This document shows positions 51,962 through 59,581 of a stretch of 64,000 nucleotides of DNA, in pieces. This DNA comes from Streptomyces sp. M41(2017). GTDB taxonomy: Bacteria; Actinomycetota; Actinomycetes; Streptomycetales; Streptomycetaceae. The stretch's first letter is position 1, and each line of letters begins with the position of its first letter. Below the pieces are notes generated by a model. The model worked only from the letters and a program-made list of their open reading frames with translations. It was not told where the DNA came from and did not search any database. Location of the stretch: contig NZ_MWFK01000001.1 in assembly GCF_002078175.1 (NCBI RefSeq), forward strand, positions 4,650,001 to 4,714,000. Direction: 5' to 3'. Made by a program: the position numbers and the translations under genes.

Positions 51962-52957
51962 TCAGCCCTTGGTCCGGGTCAGCCGGAGATAGACGGCCGC
52001 GAAGGTGCCGAGCACCACGAAGAGCACGGTGCTCATGGCGCTGGCCATGCCGAAGTCGTTGTAGATGAAGGCGTAGCGGTACAGCAGGAGCAGGACGGTG
52101 ACCGTCGCGTCGTCGGGGCCGCCGCCGGTGAGGACGTACGGCTCGATGAAGACCTGCATCGTTCCGATGATCTGGAGCAGCAGCGTGATCATCAGGATGA
52201 ACCGTGTCTGCGGCAGGGTGACGTGCCACAGGCGTCGCCGGACGGAGGCGCCGTCGATCTCCGCCGCCTCGTACAGCTCGCCGGGGATGCCGCCGAGCGC
52301 CGCCAGGTAGATCAGCGTGGTGGTGCCCATGTTGGCCCAGGTCGACACGAGGACCAGCGAGACCATCGCGAGGTTCTCGGACTCCAGCCACTGCTGTGCC
52401 GGCAGGTGCACGAGTTCCAGCGCGTTGTTGAAGAGGCCGGGGCCGGGATCGGAGAACCAGCGCCACAGGAGCATCGTCACGATCGGCGGGAGCATCACCG
52501 GCAGGTAGACGGTCATCCTCAGGTACGCGCGTCCGTGCCGGAGTTCGTTCAGCACGACCGCGGTGAGGAAGGGGGCCGCGAAGCCGAAGACCAGGGCGAG
52601 CAGGGTGAAGTAGCCGGTGTTGCGCCACGCGGTGACGAAGAGGGGGTCCTCGAAGAGCCGCCGGAAGTTGTCCCAGCCCACCCATTCGGCGGGCCGGGCG
52701 AACGTGACCTGCTGGAAGCCGAGCAGCCAGCCGCGGACGATCGGGTACCAGGAGAACAGGGCGAAGCAGAGCACCCCCGCGGTCAGGAAGGCGTACGCGA
52801 CGAGGTTCTCGCGGAGGCGCCGGCGCCGCCGGGACGGGCTCGCCCCGCCCGGCGCGGACGCGGACGGTGCCGCGTCCTTCCGGGCGGTGGGCGGTGCCGT
52901 CGGAGCGGGCGGGTGACGTGGGGAGTTCGGGGTCGGGGTGAGGGGGTGCACGGTCAT
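51962..52957 (-). CDS. CUT1 carbohydrate ABC transporter permease (MalF type)
   Basis: A 331-residue membrane protein. A disordered cytoplasmic N-terminus rich in Pro, Ala and Arg (about 1-50) precedes six helices, the first ENLVAYAFLTAGVLCFALFS. The EAA loop reads GELYEAAEIDGASVRRRLWH. WYPIVRGWLLGFQQVTF and the conserved GPGLFNNAL region support the assignment. ATG 52957 is one base from the stop of the binding-protein gene. It works with the 51066-51950 permease. Confidence 0.93.
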   Translation of the reverse strand: MTVHPLTPTPNSPRHPPAPTAPPTARKDAAPSASAPGGASPSRRRRRLRENLVAYAFLTAGVLCFALFSWYPIVRGWLLGFQQVTFARPAEWVGWDNFRRLFEDPLFVTAWRNTGYFTLLALVFGFAAPFLTAVVLNELRHGRAYLRMTVYLPVMLPPIVTMLLWRWFSDPGPGLFNNALELVHLPAQQWLESENLAMVSLVLVSTWANMGTTTLIYLAALGGIPGELYEAAEIDGASVRRRLWHVTLPQTRFILMITLLLQIIGTMQVFIEPYVLTGGGPDDATVTVLLLLYRYAFIYNDFGMASAMSTVLFVVLGTFAAVYLRLTRTKG

Positions 52958-52958
52958 G

Positions 52959-54314
52959 TCACTTGACCGTGGCGAGTATCGAGTCGACCTTCTTCGCGGC
53001 GTCGCCCAGCAGGTGGCCGATGTCCGCGTTCTCGCGCGTGAGCACCGCCTGCATGACGCTGTCGAGGACCGTGTAGATCTGCTGGGCGTTCGGCGGCTCG
53101 ACCTTCTGCGTCAGACCGCTGTTGCGCTCCATGAACGGCTTGTAGTTCTCCTGCGGGACGGTCGCGTACCGGGCGTGGACCGCGTCCACCTCGGCCTGCG
53201 TCCGGGCGGTGAAGAGCCGGTCGAGCGGCAGGCCGATGGGCACGTCACCGCCCTTGGCGCGCTTGTCGTCGTGCTGGGTGCGGTCGGGGTTGAGGTATTT
53301 CCACTGGATCCACTGGACGCCGGCCTTGATCTGTTCGGGCGTGGCCTTCGGGTTGAACATGAAGCCGTTGCCGCCGCCCAGGGTCGCGGTGCCGGGCATG
53401 GCGGCCACGCCGAACTCGGAGTACTTGCGCTCGAACTGCTTGACGATGGTGGGGATGTTGTCGGGGCCCGCCATGTAGATGCCGAGCTTGCCGGAGCCCA
53501 TCATCTTCTGGACGTCCTCGATCTGGAGCAGCTGGCGGGTGCCCATGCTGCGGTCGGTCCAGCGCATGTCGTGCAGGTGGGTCAGCGCCTGTCGTCCCGC
53601 GTCACTGTCGAACGCGGCCTTCCAGCGGCCCCCTTGGCGGGTGGCGATGTCGCCGCCGAGCGAGTACACCCACGACGTGAGGTGCCAGCCGCCCTGGTTG
53701 TTCTTGCTGTAGTCGGCGTATCCCACGACGCCGTCGCCGAGCGCGGTGATGCGCCGTGCCGCCTCGCGGACCTCGTCCCAGGTCGTCGGCGGCTTGTCGG
53801 GGTCGAGTCCGGCCTTCTTGAACAGGTCGCGGTTGTAGATCAGGCCGAGCGAGTACTGCCCGTTCGGCAGGCCGTAGATCTTGCCGTCGGGCCCGGTGAA
53901 GACCTTCTTGAACGCGGGAGCGACGTCCTCGACGTACGGAACCCCCTTGAGGTACGGCGTGATGTCCGCGCCCTGCCGGCGCTGGATGAGGCCGGAGGGG
54001 TCGGTGAAGTAGACGTAGTACACGTCCTCCAGCTGGCCGCCCGCGAGTTTGGCCGAGAAGGTCTTCGGGTCCATGTAGCCCTCGCGGGCGTCGATCCTGA
54101 TGTCCGGGTGACTCTTCTCGAAGTCCCTGACGTCCTGCTCGTACCACTTGCGGTCGACGGGCTGCGTCTTCGGCGGCATGCCGTTCACGGAGATCGTCAC
54201 CTTGCCGCCCTTCCCCTCGGACGACGAGGAGCCGCCGCACGCGGAGAGTCCGAGAGCGAGCGTCGAGGCGATACCCGCACCGACGAAGCCGCGGCGGGAA
54301 AGAGAGTCGGCCAT
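52959..54314 (-). CDS. Extracellular solute-binding lipoprotein, family 1
   Basis: A 451-residue sugar-binding lipoprotein. The N-terminus has a twin-arginine motif SRRGFVGAG and lipobox GLSAC (Cys at about 26), so Tat export and lipidation are expected. The SBP_bac_1 body includes DFEKSHPDIRIDAREGYMD, GQYSLGLIYNRDLFKKAGLD and KMMGSGKLGIYMAGPDNIPT. It captures the oligosaccharide released by the secreted enzyme. ATG 54314 heads the ABC operon, driven by the promoter at 54379-54407. Confidence 0.93.
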   Translation of the reverse strand: MADSLSRRGFVGAGIASTLALGLSACGGSSSSEGKGGKVTISVNGMPPKTQPVDRKWYEQDVRDFEKSHPDIRIDAREGYMDPKTFSAKLAGGQLEDVYYVYFTDPSGLIQRRQGADITPYLKGVPYVEDVAPAFKKVFTGPDGKIYGLPNGQYSLGLIYNRDLFKKAGLDPDKPPTTWDEVREAARRITALGDGVVGYADYSKNNQGGWHLTSWVYSLGGDIATRQGGRWKAAFDSDAGRQALTHLHDMRWTDRSMGTRQLLQIEDVQKMMGSGKLGIYMAGPDNIPTIVKQFERKYSEFGVAAMPGTATLGGGNGFMFNPKATPEQIKAGVQWIQWKYLNPDRTQHDDKRAKGGDVPIGLPLDRLFTARTQAEVDAVHARYATVPQENYKPFMERNSGLTQKVEPPNAQQIYTVLDSVMQAVLTRENADIGHLLGDAAKKVDSILATVK

Positions 54315-54371
54315 ACGATCAGCGCCTTCCTGAAGTGAGCCCGGGGACGCCGGTTCCCGGGCAGCAGCGAT

Positions 54372-54420
54372 GACGCAGACCGTAAAAGCTGGCACGCAAA
54401 TCGTCAATGAAAGTACGCAA
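54372..54420 (-). promoter_or_regulatory. Promoter of the ABC operon with 21-bp-phased boxes
   Basis: On the minus strand TTGACG (54402-54407) and TACGGT (54379-54384) form a -35/-10 pair with a 17-bp spacer. Box CACGCAA at 54393-54399 lies in the spacer, TACGCAA at 54414-54420 lies upstream exactly 21 bp away, and a weaker GACGCAG at 54372 is another 21 bp on. The same arrangement occurs before the lacI gene. Confidence 0.65.
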
Positions 54421-54460
54421 AAAATTGATCGTGCTGACGAAGTCGGCTGACGCGATGTCG

Positions 54461-55468
54461 CTAGCGCGGGCGGGCGGCGGTCGATCCGCGCACGATCAAC
54501 TCCGTTCCGAAGAGCAGGGGTTCGGCCGGTGGCGGCTGTCCGTTGAGCTGGGTGACGAGCGCCGTGATCGCCGCGTCGGCCATCGCCTGCACCGGCTGCC
54601 GCGCGGTCGTCAGGGGCGGATCGGTGGCGACCATGAACAGGGAGTCGTCGAACCCGACGACGGAGAAGTCCTCCGGCACGGCCAGGCCCTGGCGCCGTGC
54701 TCCGCGGATCACGCCGAGTGCCAGGGCGTCGCTCGCGCACACGACCGCGGTGACGCCCCGGGCGGTGAGTTGGGGCACCGCCGTGGCGCCGCCCTCCATC
54801 GAGAACATCGTGTGCGCCACCCAGCCGTGCCACTCCTCCGGCGGCACTCCGCGGGCGCGCCAGAAGGCCGCGTACCCGGCCAGTTTCCGCGCCGACGGAA
54901 CGTGCCCGATCGGTCCCGCGACCAGGCCGATCCGCTCGTGACCCAGGGCGGTGAGGTGCGTCAACGCCTGTTCGGCGGCCTGTGCGTCGTCCGCCGACAC
55001 CTGGGCCGGGCCGCGGTTCTCGTCGGCCGCGTTGATCAGCACGAGGGGGGTCCTGCGGTCGCGCAGCGCCCTGCTCTGCTCGGGTCCGGCGTCGGCGTAA
55101 CTGGACCCCACGAAGACGATGCCGCCGATGTTCTGCCCCAACAGCCGCTGGATGTAATGCGCTTCGGAGGACCCGTCCGCGGTGCGGGTGCAAAGCACGG
55201 GTATCAGCCCCTGCTTGTTCAGACGTCCGGCGAGCGCCTCCGTGAACGCGGGGAACACCGGGTTCTGCAGCTCGGGCACCACCAGGCCGACCAGCGGCGC
55301 ACGTTCGGTCCGGCCGGCCGCGGGGCGCTCCAGGCCGAGCACGTCGAACGCCCTGAGCACCTTGTCCCGGGTGGCGGGCGCCACGACCGAACTCCCGCTC
55401 GCCACCCGGCGGACGGTCACTTCACTGACGCCGGCGAACGCGGCCACCTCGGAGAGTCTCGTTGTCAC
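54461..55468 (-). CDS. LacI-family transcriptional regulator
   Basis: A 335-residue repressor. The HTH (residues 3-50) is LSEVAAFAGVSEVTVRRVAS, with the hinge KVLRAFDVLGL; the recognition helix differs from the usual VSxxTVSRxLN form. The periplasmic-binding-like sensor domain (about 65-330) includes VGLVVPELQNPVFPAFTEAL, GIVFVGSSYADA and SVVGFDDSLFMVATDPPLTT. GTG 55468 gives the usual LacI start. It is transcribed in the same direction as the ABC operon it should control, and both promoters carry the same paired boxes. Confidence 0.91.
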   Translation of the reverse strand: MTTRLSEVAAFAGVSEVTVRRVASGSSVVAPATRDKVLRAFDVLGLERPAAGRTERAPLVGLVVPELQNPVFPAFTEALAGRLNKQGLIPVLCTRTADGSSEAHYIQRLLGQNIGGIVFVGSSYADAGPEQSRALRDRRTPLVLINAADENRGPAQVSADDAQAAEQALTHLTALGHERIGLVAGPIGHVPSARKLAGYAAFWRARGVPPEEWHGWVAHTMFSMEGGATAVPQLTARGVTAVVCASDALALGVIRGARRQGLAVPEDFSVVGFDDSLFMVATDPPLTTARQPVQAMADAAITALVTQLNGQPPPAEPLLFGTELIVRGSTAARPR

Positions 55469-55474
55469 ACGGGT

Positions 55475-55516
55475 ACTGTACAGCTGGTAACGCAAAACAG
55501 AATCAGTTCTACGCAA
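55475..55516 (-). promoter_or_regulatory. lacI promoter with the same 21-bp-phased boxes
   Basis: The -10 TACAGT is at 55475-55480. Boxes AACGCAA (55489-55495) and TACGCAA (55510-55516) are 21 bp apart, and the gap from box to -10 is 8 bp, both identical to the arrangement at 54372-54420. This indicates autoregulation and shared control. Confidence 0.65.
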
Positions 55517-55620
55517 GAAAGTGACAGCAATGGTGGGCGGGTGATCGGACCGGTGATCGGACCGGCGGTCCGGGAGGACGCGTCCCCGCTCACGGCCCGT
55601 GGGGCGGGTACAACCGGCCC

Positions 55621-56469
55621 ATGGCGCTTGAACGGTTCATCGGCATCGACCTCGCCTGGGCCCACGACGAGGCACGGGCCCGGCCCAACGAGACGGGTGT
55701 GGCCGTCATCGACGGAGAGGGCGAGATCCTCGACTGCGGCTGGACCCGGGGGATCGACGGGACGGCGGAGTGGATCGCGTCGGTGGCGGGGGGCGGGGCG
55801 TCGTCCCTCGCCTTCGTCGACGCCCCGCTCGTGGTCGACAACCCGTCCGGACAGCGGCCCTGCGAACGGGAGGTCGGCCGACGCTACGGGCGCTGGAAGG
55901 TGAGTGCGAACAGCACGAACCAGGCGTCCCCGCGGCTGGCCGGCGTTCTGCTCCTCGACCGGCTGCGTGCGGCGGGCTGGAGGTACGACGACGGCCGGGG
56001 CGGTCCGCCGGACGACGGGGGTGCCCTGTCCGAGTGCTACCCGTACACGACGCTGGTGGGCGCGCCCGAGCTGGGCTACCCGCTGTCGCGGCCGACGTAC
56101 AAGCGGCGTCCCGCGAGTGTGCCGACGGCACGGTGGCGCGCGGTGCGGGCGGAGGTCTGCGACGAGCTGATCGCCCGTCTGGCCGGCCTCGCGACGGTGG
56201 ACCCTCCGCTGCGGCTCGATTCGCACCCGGTCGCACGCCGCCTGCTCGACGAGCCGACGCCCGAGGCGGCCGGCGCCTACAAGCACCGCGAGGACCTCAT
56301 CGACGCGCTGCTGTGCGCGTGGACGGCTTCCCTCTGGGCCCGCCACGGCCTGACGCGCTGCCAGGTGCTGGGGCCGGGGGAGTCCGCCGGTCCGGAGCCT
56401 GCGGGAGGCGTGGCCACGATCATCGCGCCCGCCCGGCCGGAGCAGCGGCGGGACGGCGCCGGGCGGTGA
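55621..56469 (+). CDS. DUF429 family protein (predicted nuclease)
   Basis: A 282-residue protein with the RNase H-like fold predicted for DUF429. The acidic residues of the fold are in FIGIDLAWAHDEARAR (residue 6 on) and LAFVDAPLVVDNPSGQRPCE, with YKHREDLIDALLCAWTASLW near the end. Catalysis has not been shown for this family. ATG 55621. It stands alone between the lacI promoter and the carbonic anhydrase region, without a clear partner. Confidence 0.8.
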   Translation: MALERFIGIDLAWAHDEARARPNETGVAVIDGEGEILDCGWTRGIDGTAEWIASVAGGGASSLAFVDAPLVVDNPSGQRPCEREVGRRYGRWKVSANSTNQASPRLAGVLLLDRLRAAGWRYDDGRGGPPDDGGALSECYPYTTLVGAPELGYPLSRPTYKRRPASVPTARWRAVRAEVCDELIARLAGLATVDPPLRLDSHPVARRLLDEPTPEAAGAYKHREDLIDALLCAWTASLWARHGLTRCQVLGPGESAGPEPAGGVATIIAPARPEQRRDGAGR

Positions 56470-56784
56470 TGGCGAAGCCGGTGGCGGTTCCGGCCGTCTG
56501 GACACCGTGCGGCCGACGGTTCAAGAATGCTGGTTCCTGGATACCGTATGCATCATCCTGACGCGTGTTCGCGCGATGCCCGTTCGCCGCGACTGCTCCT
56601 GCGCGGAGCGGTCGCGGCGGGACCGCAGGCCCGGACGCCGGGGCCGCGGCCCGGGCGGAGGCACTGCGGGCTCCACGCGCGCCGGCGCCTTCGGCCCGGT
56701 GACGTGTGCCTGTGGCGTCGTCGCGTGGGCATGCTCACCGACGCGGTACTCCTTTCGAACCCGACCGGAGTGAGGTGGCCCAGC
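56470..56784. other. Leader region of the carbonic anhydrase gene
   Basis: 315 bp with no convincing gene. It contains the palindrome at 56539-56551, about 235 bp upstream of the start. The rest is GC-rich and codes for nothing I recognise in any frame. Confidence 0.5.
56539..56551. promoter_or_regulatory. GntR-type operator upstream of carbonic anhydrase
   Basis: GGATAC-C-GTATGC matches 11 of 13 positions of the perfect site at 57449; the ATAC-N-GTAT core is intact. Confidence 0.55.
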
Positions 56785-57333
56785 ATGACTCCAGCACCCC
56801 GACTCGCCCCGTCCATCGACGATCCGCCCGGTGACGGCTCGGTCATCGACCGCCTGGTGGCGGCCAACCGCACCTACGCCGCAGGGTTCGTCGACCCGGG
56901 CATGGGCGCCCGGCCCGTCCTGCGGGTCGCCGTCGTGGCCTGCATGGACGCCCGGATCGATCTGCATGCCGCGCTCGGTCTCGAACTGGGCGACTGCCAC
57001 ACCGTGCGCAACGCGGGCGGAGTCGTCACCGACGACACCATCCGCTCCCTGACGATCAGCCAGCGGGCCCTCGGCACACGCAGCGTGATACTGATCCACC
57101 ACACCGGCTGCGGCCTGGAATCCCTCACCGAGGAGTTCCGGCACGAGCTGGAGATGGAGGTGGGCCAGCGACCGGCCTGGGCGGTGGAGGCCTTCCGTGA
57201 CGTCGACCAGGACGTACGGCAGTCGATGCGGCGCGTGCGGACCTCGCCGTTCCTGCCGCACACCGACGACGTGCGCGGCTTCGTCTTCGACGTCACCACG
57301 GGGCTGCTGCGGGAGATCGACCCCGGCAGCTGA
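56785..57333 (+). CDS. Beta-class carbonic anhydrase
   Basis: A 182-residue zinc enzyme that interconverts CO2 and bicarbonate. Zinc ligands are Cys53 in VVACMDARIDL, His106 and Cys109 in LIHHTGCGLES; the Asp55-Arg57 dyad is also present. The small size matches the short beta-CA clade common in actinobacteria. ATG 56785 has GGAGTGAGG upstream. It lies just before the formate dehydrogenase group and behind a matching GntR palindrome, so it may help dispose of CO2 released from formate (inference). Confidence 0.9.
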   Translation: MTPAPRLAPSIDDPPGDGSVIDRLVAANRTYAAGFVDPGMGARPVLRVAVVACMDARIDLHAALGLELGDCHTVRNAGGVVTDDTIRSLTISQRALGTRSVILIHHTGCGLESLTEEFRHELEMEVGQRPAWAVEAFRDVDQDVRQSMRRVRTSPFLPHTDDVRGFVFDVTTGLLREIDPGS

Positions 57334-57350
57334 GTCCTGGGGCGTGTTCG

Positions 57351-57382
57351 CGGGCCCCCTCGGCGTGCCGTCGAGGGGCCCG
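57351..57382 (+). terminator. Terminator after carbonic anhydrase
   Basis: CGGGCCCCCTCG pairs with CGAGGGGCCCG with one bulged C around a 9-base loop, 18 bases after the stop. Confidence 0.6.
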
Positions 57383-57448
57383 CGGCCGTCACGGCCCGTC
57401 ACCGTCCGATTCCCTGCACCGTCCTCTGGCGCACCGAGCTCCCCATCG

Positions 57449-57461
57449 GCATACTGTATGC
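57449..57461. promoter_or_regulatory. Perfect GntR-type operator GCATAC-T-GTATGC
   Basis: A perfect 6+1+6 palindrome, 70 bp upstream of the acyl-CoA-dehydrogenase-like gene. It is the best example of the motif in this window. Confidence 0.7.
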
Positions 57462-57530
57462 AATCCTTGGGAGGGTGCTTCTGCGTGCTCCCGGGGGAAG
57501 CCGGTCCGGATTCCAGAAGGGGGTCACCCC

Positions 57531-58517
57531 GTGTCGTACCGCAGTTCTCTCTCCGCGGTCCTCGCCGATGTCGTCGCGCCCGCCGCCGAAGTGACCGGTG
57601 AGCAGGGCCGGTTCCCGCGTGCGGCCGTGACGGCCCTCGGCCGCGCCGGGCTGCTCGGGCTCACCGCTCCCCCGGCCGACGGCGGTGGGGGCCGAGGGTG
57701 TGCGGAGGCCGCCGAGGTGGTGGCGCGGACCGCGCGCGTCTGCCCGGCGACCGCCGCCGTGCTCACCTCCCACTTCGCCGCGGTCGCCGCGCTGGGGGCG
57801 TACGGGAACCCCTGGCTGCGGGGCGAGATCGCCGCCGGACGGCACCTCGCCACGCTGGCCCTCGGGGACATCGGCCCCGAAGGGCTCCGCGCCGAGGAGG
57901 GGACGGGGCGGCGGCACCTGCGGCCCCGGGGAGGCGGCTCGACCGCCGTCCGCTCCGGTGGTGTCGTCGCCCTGCGGGCCCGGCGGTACGGAGTGGTCGC
58001 CGCGGGTGAGGCGGACAGCTATCTCTGGTCGTCCGAGGCCCTGGAACCATCTCGGCCGGCCGTGCCGGGGTCCCTCTCGGGGCGCAACCGGCGGACGGAC
58101 CGGGGCACCGTGACCCTGTGGGTCGTTCCGGCCCACGCACCCGACCTGTTCGTCCCGGCGCGGCCCGACGGCGGGGGGCCCGGCGGCAGCGGGACCTCGT
58201 CCGTGTGCGCGGACCCGGTGCTCGTTCCGGCCGACGCGATGCTCGGACCGGACCGCGGGGGAGGGGACATCGTCCTCGGCGTCGTGCGGCCCTGGCTGCT
58301 GGAACTGACCGCCGCGATGGCCGCGGAGGTGCCGCGAACCCGGGAAGTGCCCTGCGGGGAGCACGGCTTCGCGGACACGCGTACCGGCACCGGCCCGTCC
58401 CGGAGTGCGGGCGCGGGTGACGTCCGGTCCGGAGCCGGTCCGGCCGGGGCCGCGCGGTCGGAGGACGCCGGCCTCGCCCCCGCGGGCCGCTCCGCCGGAA
58501 CCCTCGCGCCGACGTGA
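57531..58517 (+). CDS. Acyl-CoA dehydrogenase-like protein lacking the C-terminal domain
   Basis: A 328-residue protein. The first 110 residues match the N-terminal helical domain of acyl-CoA dehydrogenases (FPRAAVTALGRAGLLGLTAP, AEVVARTARVCPATAAVLTS), and a middle beta-type region follows (TVTLWVVPAHAPDLF, VCADPVLVPADAMLGPD). After about residue 265 the sequence becomes low-complexity (G, A, S, R, T) and stops. The C-terminal four-helix domain with the catalytic base and much of the FAD site is missing, so normal dehydrogenase activity is unlikely. GTG 57531 has GAAGGGGG upstream. It lies between carbonic anhydrase and the GntR gene, behind a perfect GntR palindrome. Confidence 0.72.
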   Translation: MSYRSSLSAVLADVVAPAAEVTGEQGRFPRAAVTALGRAGLLGLTAPPADGGGGRGCAEAAEVVARTARVCPATAAVLTSHFAAVAALGAYGNPWLRGEIAAGRHLATLALGDIGPEGLRAEEGTGRRHLRPRGGGSTAVRSGGVVALRARRYGVVAAGEADSYLWSSEALEPSRPAVPGSLSGRNRRTDRGTVTLWVVPAHAPDLFVPARPDGGGPGGSGTSSVCADPVLVPADAMLGPDRGGGDIVLGVVRPWLLELTAAMAAEVPRTREVPCGEHGFADTRTGTGPSRSAGAGDVRSGAGPAGAARSEDAGLAPAGRSAGTLAPT

Positions 58518-58534
58518 ACCGGGCCGGCTGCCGC

Positions 58535-59221
58535 CTACGCCCGACCGCCCGCCGCGATCTGCTTGCGGTAGAAGCCCGTGGTGCGCTCGGTGTGCTTGCG
58601 CATCACCTCGCCGGCCCGGTCGGCGTCGCCCTTGGCGATGGCCCTGATCAGCTGGGCGTGTTCGTTCCACGCCTCCTTGCCGCGCGGGCGGGCGATCGGC
58701 GTGTAGTACCAGCGCACCTTCTGGCCGACACCGGAGATGAGTTCGGCCAGGACGTCGTTGCCCGCCACCGAGGTGATGAAGGCGTGCAGGGCCGTGTTCG
58801 CGGCGACCAGCCGCTCGACGTCCCCTTCGGCGAGCGCGTCCACGCCCTCCTGCTGCAGCTCCCAGAGCCGCTCGATGTCCTCGGGCTTCGCGTTCTGCGC
58901 GGCGAGCTGCGCCGAGTAGGTCTCCAGGACCGCCCGGACACCGAGGAGTTGGGCTGCCTCCTCCTCGGTGGGGGAGTGGACGAACGCGCCCTGGGCGGGA
59001 CGCAGGTCCACCCAGCCGTCGGTCTGGAGCCGCTGCAACGCCTCGCGGACGGGCTGGCGGCTGACGCCCAGGTGCTCGGCGAGCTCGGCCTCGACGAGGT
59101 GTTGGCCAGGCTTGAGGGAGCCGCTGACGATCAGCTCGGTCAGAGCGTCGTACACGGCCTGGCGCAGTGGTGCCGGGCGGGTGACGCGCCGGGCCGCGGC
59201 GGCCGTGAGTGCCTCGCGCAT
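58535..59221 (-). CDS. GntR/FCD-family transcriptional regulator (copy 2)
   Basis: A 228-residue FCD-type GntR regulator. HTH: GQHLVEAELAEHLGVSRQPV and REALQRLQTDGWVDLRP; FCD domain: TALHAFITSVAGNDVLAELI and NEHAQLIRAIAKGDADRAG. It is divergent from the formate dehydrogenase operon across a 360-bp region with two palindromic sites, and the same palindrome occurs upstream of frc/sucC, so it is the best candidate regulator of oxalate/formate genes. ATG 59221 has GGGGGCT upstream. Closely related to copy 1 at 28370. Confidence 0.92.
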   Translation of the reverse strand: MREALTAAAARRVTRPAPLRQAVYDALTELIVSGSLKPGQHLVEAELAEHLGVSRQPVREALQRLQTDGWVDLRPAQGAFVHSPTEEEAAQLLGVRAVLETYSAQLAAQNAKPEDIERLWELQQEGVDALAEGDVERLVAANTALHAFITSVAGNDVLAELISGVGQKVRWYYTPIARPRGKEAWNEHAQLIRAIAKGDADRAGEVMRKHTERTTGFYRKQIAAGGRA

Positions 59222-59306
59222 GGGAGCCCCCGTTCTGCCACCGGGCCCGCGGGCCGACGGCTCTGCCAAGTGGTGGCCGCCGAGTCGGTCGCCGACGGCC
59301 CGGTCA

Positions 59307-59326
59307 GCATACAGGTTTTGGTATGC
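59307..59326. promoter_or_regulatory. GntR-type split palindrome near its own gene
   Basis: GCATAC and GTATGC are perfect arms separated by 8 bp (AGGTTTTG), 86 bp upstream of the regulator start. Autoregulation is likely. Confidence 0.55.
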
Positions 59327-59496
59327 AGGATGGCGGGCTCCTCCGGAAGGAATCCCCAGGTCGGCCGCTGGTTCCGACGTGCGGCGCACCGCCGTAGAGG
59401 CCCCGGAGCGCGACGGCGGCGGGCGGCGCCGGAACGACGTATCCCTCCGGGCGGCGCCAAATCCCTCTCAGGAAGCCGCGATTGATGATGATTGAG

Positions 59497-59520
59497 TTCT
59501 GTATACAGAAGCCTGTATGA
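59497..59520. promoter_or_regulatory. Palindromic operator upstream of the fds operon
   Basis: TTCTGTATACAGAA (59497-59510) is a perfect 14-bp palindrome. ATACAG and CTGTAT (59503-59518) form an overlapping inverted repeat with a 4-bp spacer. It lies 60-85 bp upstream of the fdsG start. Confidence 0.65.
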
Positions 59521-59581
59521 GGTATCGTCCAGTCTCCCGCGAGCATCGCCGGGAGCCCGCGTGACGGAAGGCGGAGCGATC

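Larger units (their letters stand above)
59222..59581. promoter_or_regulatory. Divergent control region of gntR and the formate dehydrogenase operon
   Basis: 360 bp without a gene. Two operator-like clusters are present (59307-59326 on the gntR side, 59497-59520 on the fds side) with less GC-rich sequence around 59480-59520, where the fds promoter probably lies. No other structured element seen. Confidence 0.6.

Noticed and set aside
56507..56773. 88-codon frame before carbonic anhydrase with several cysteines
   Set aside because: Arg/Gly/Cys-rich composition typical of a noncoding frame in GC-rich DNA, no ribosome-binding site, and it contains the operator.
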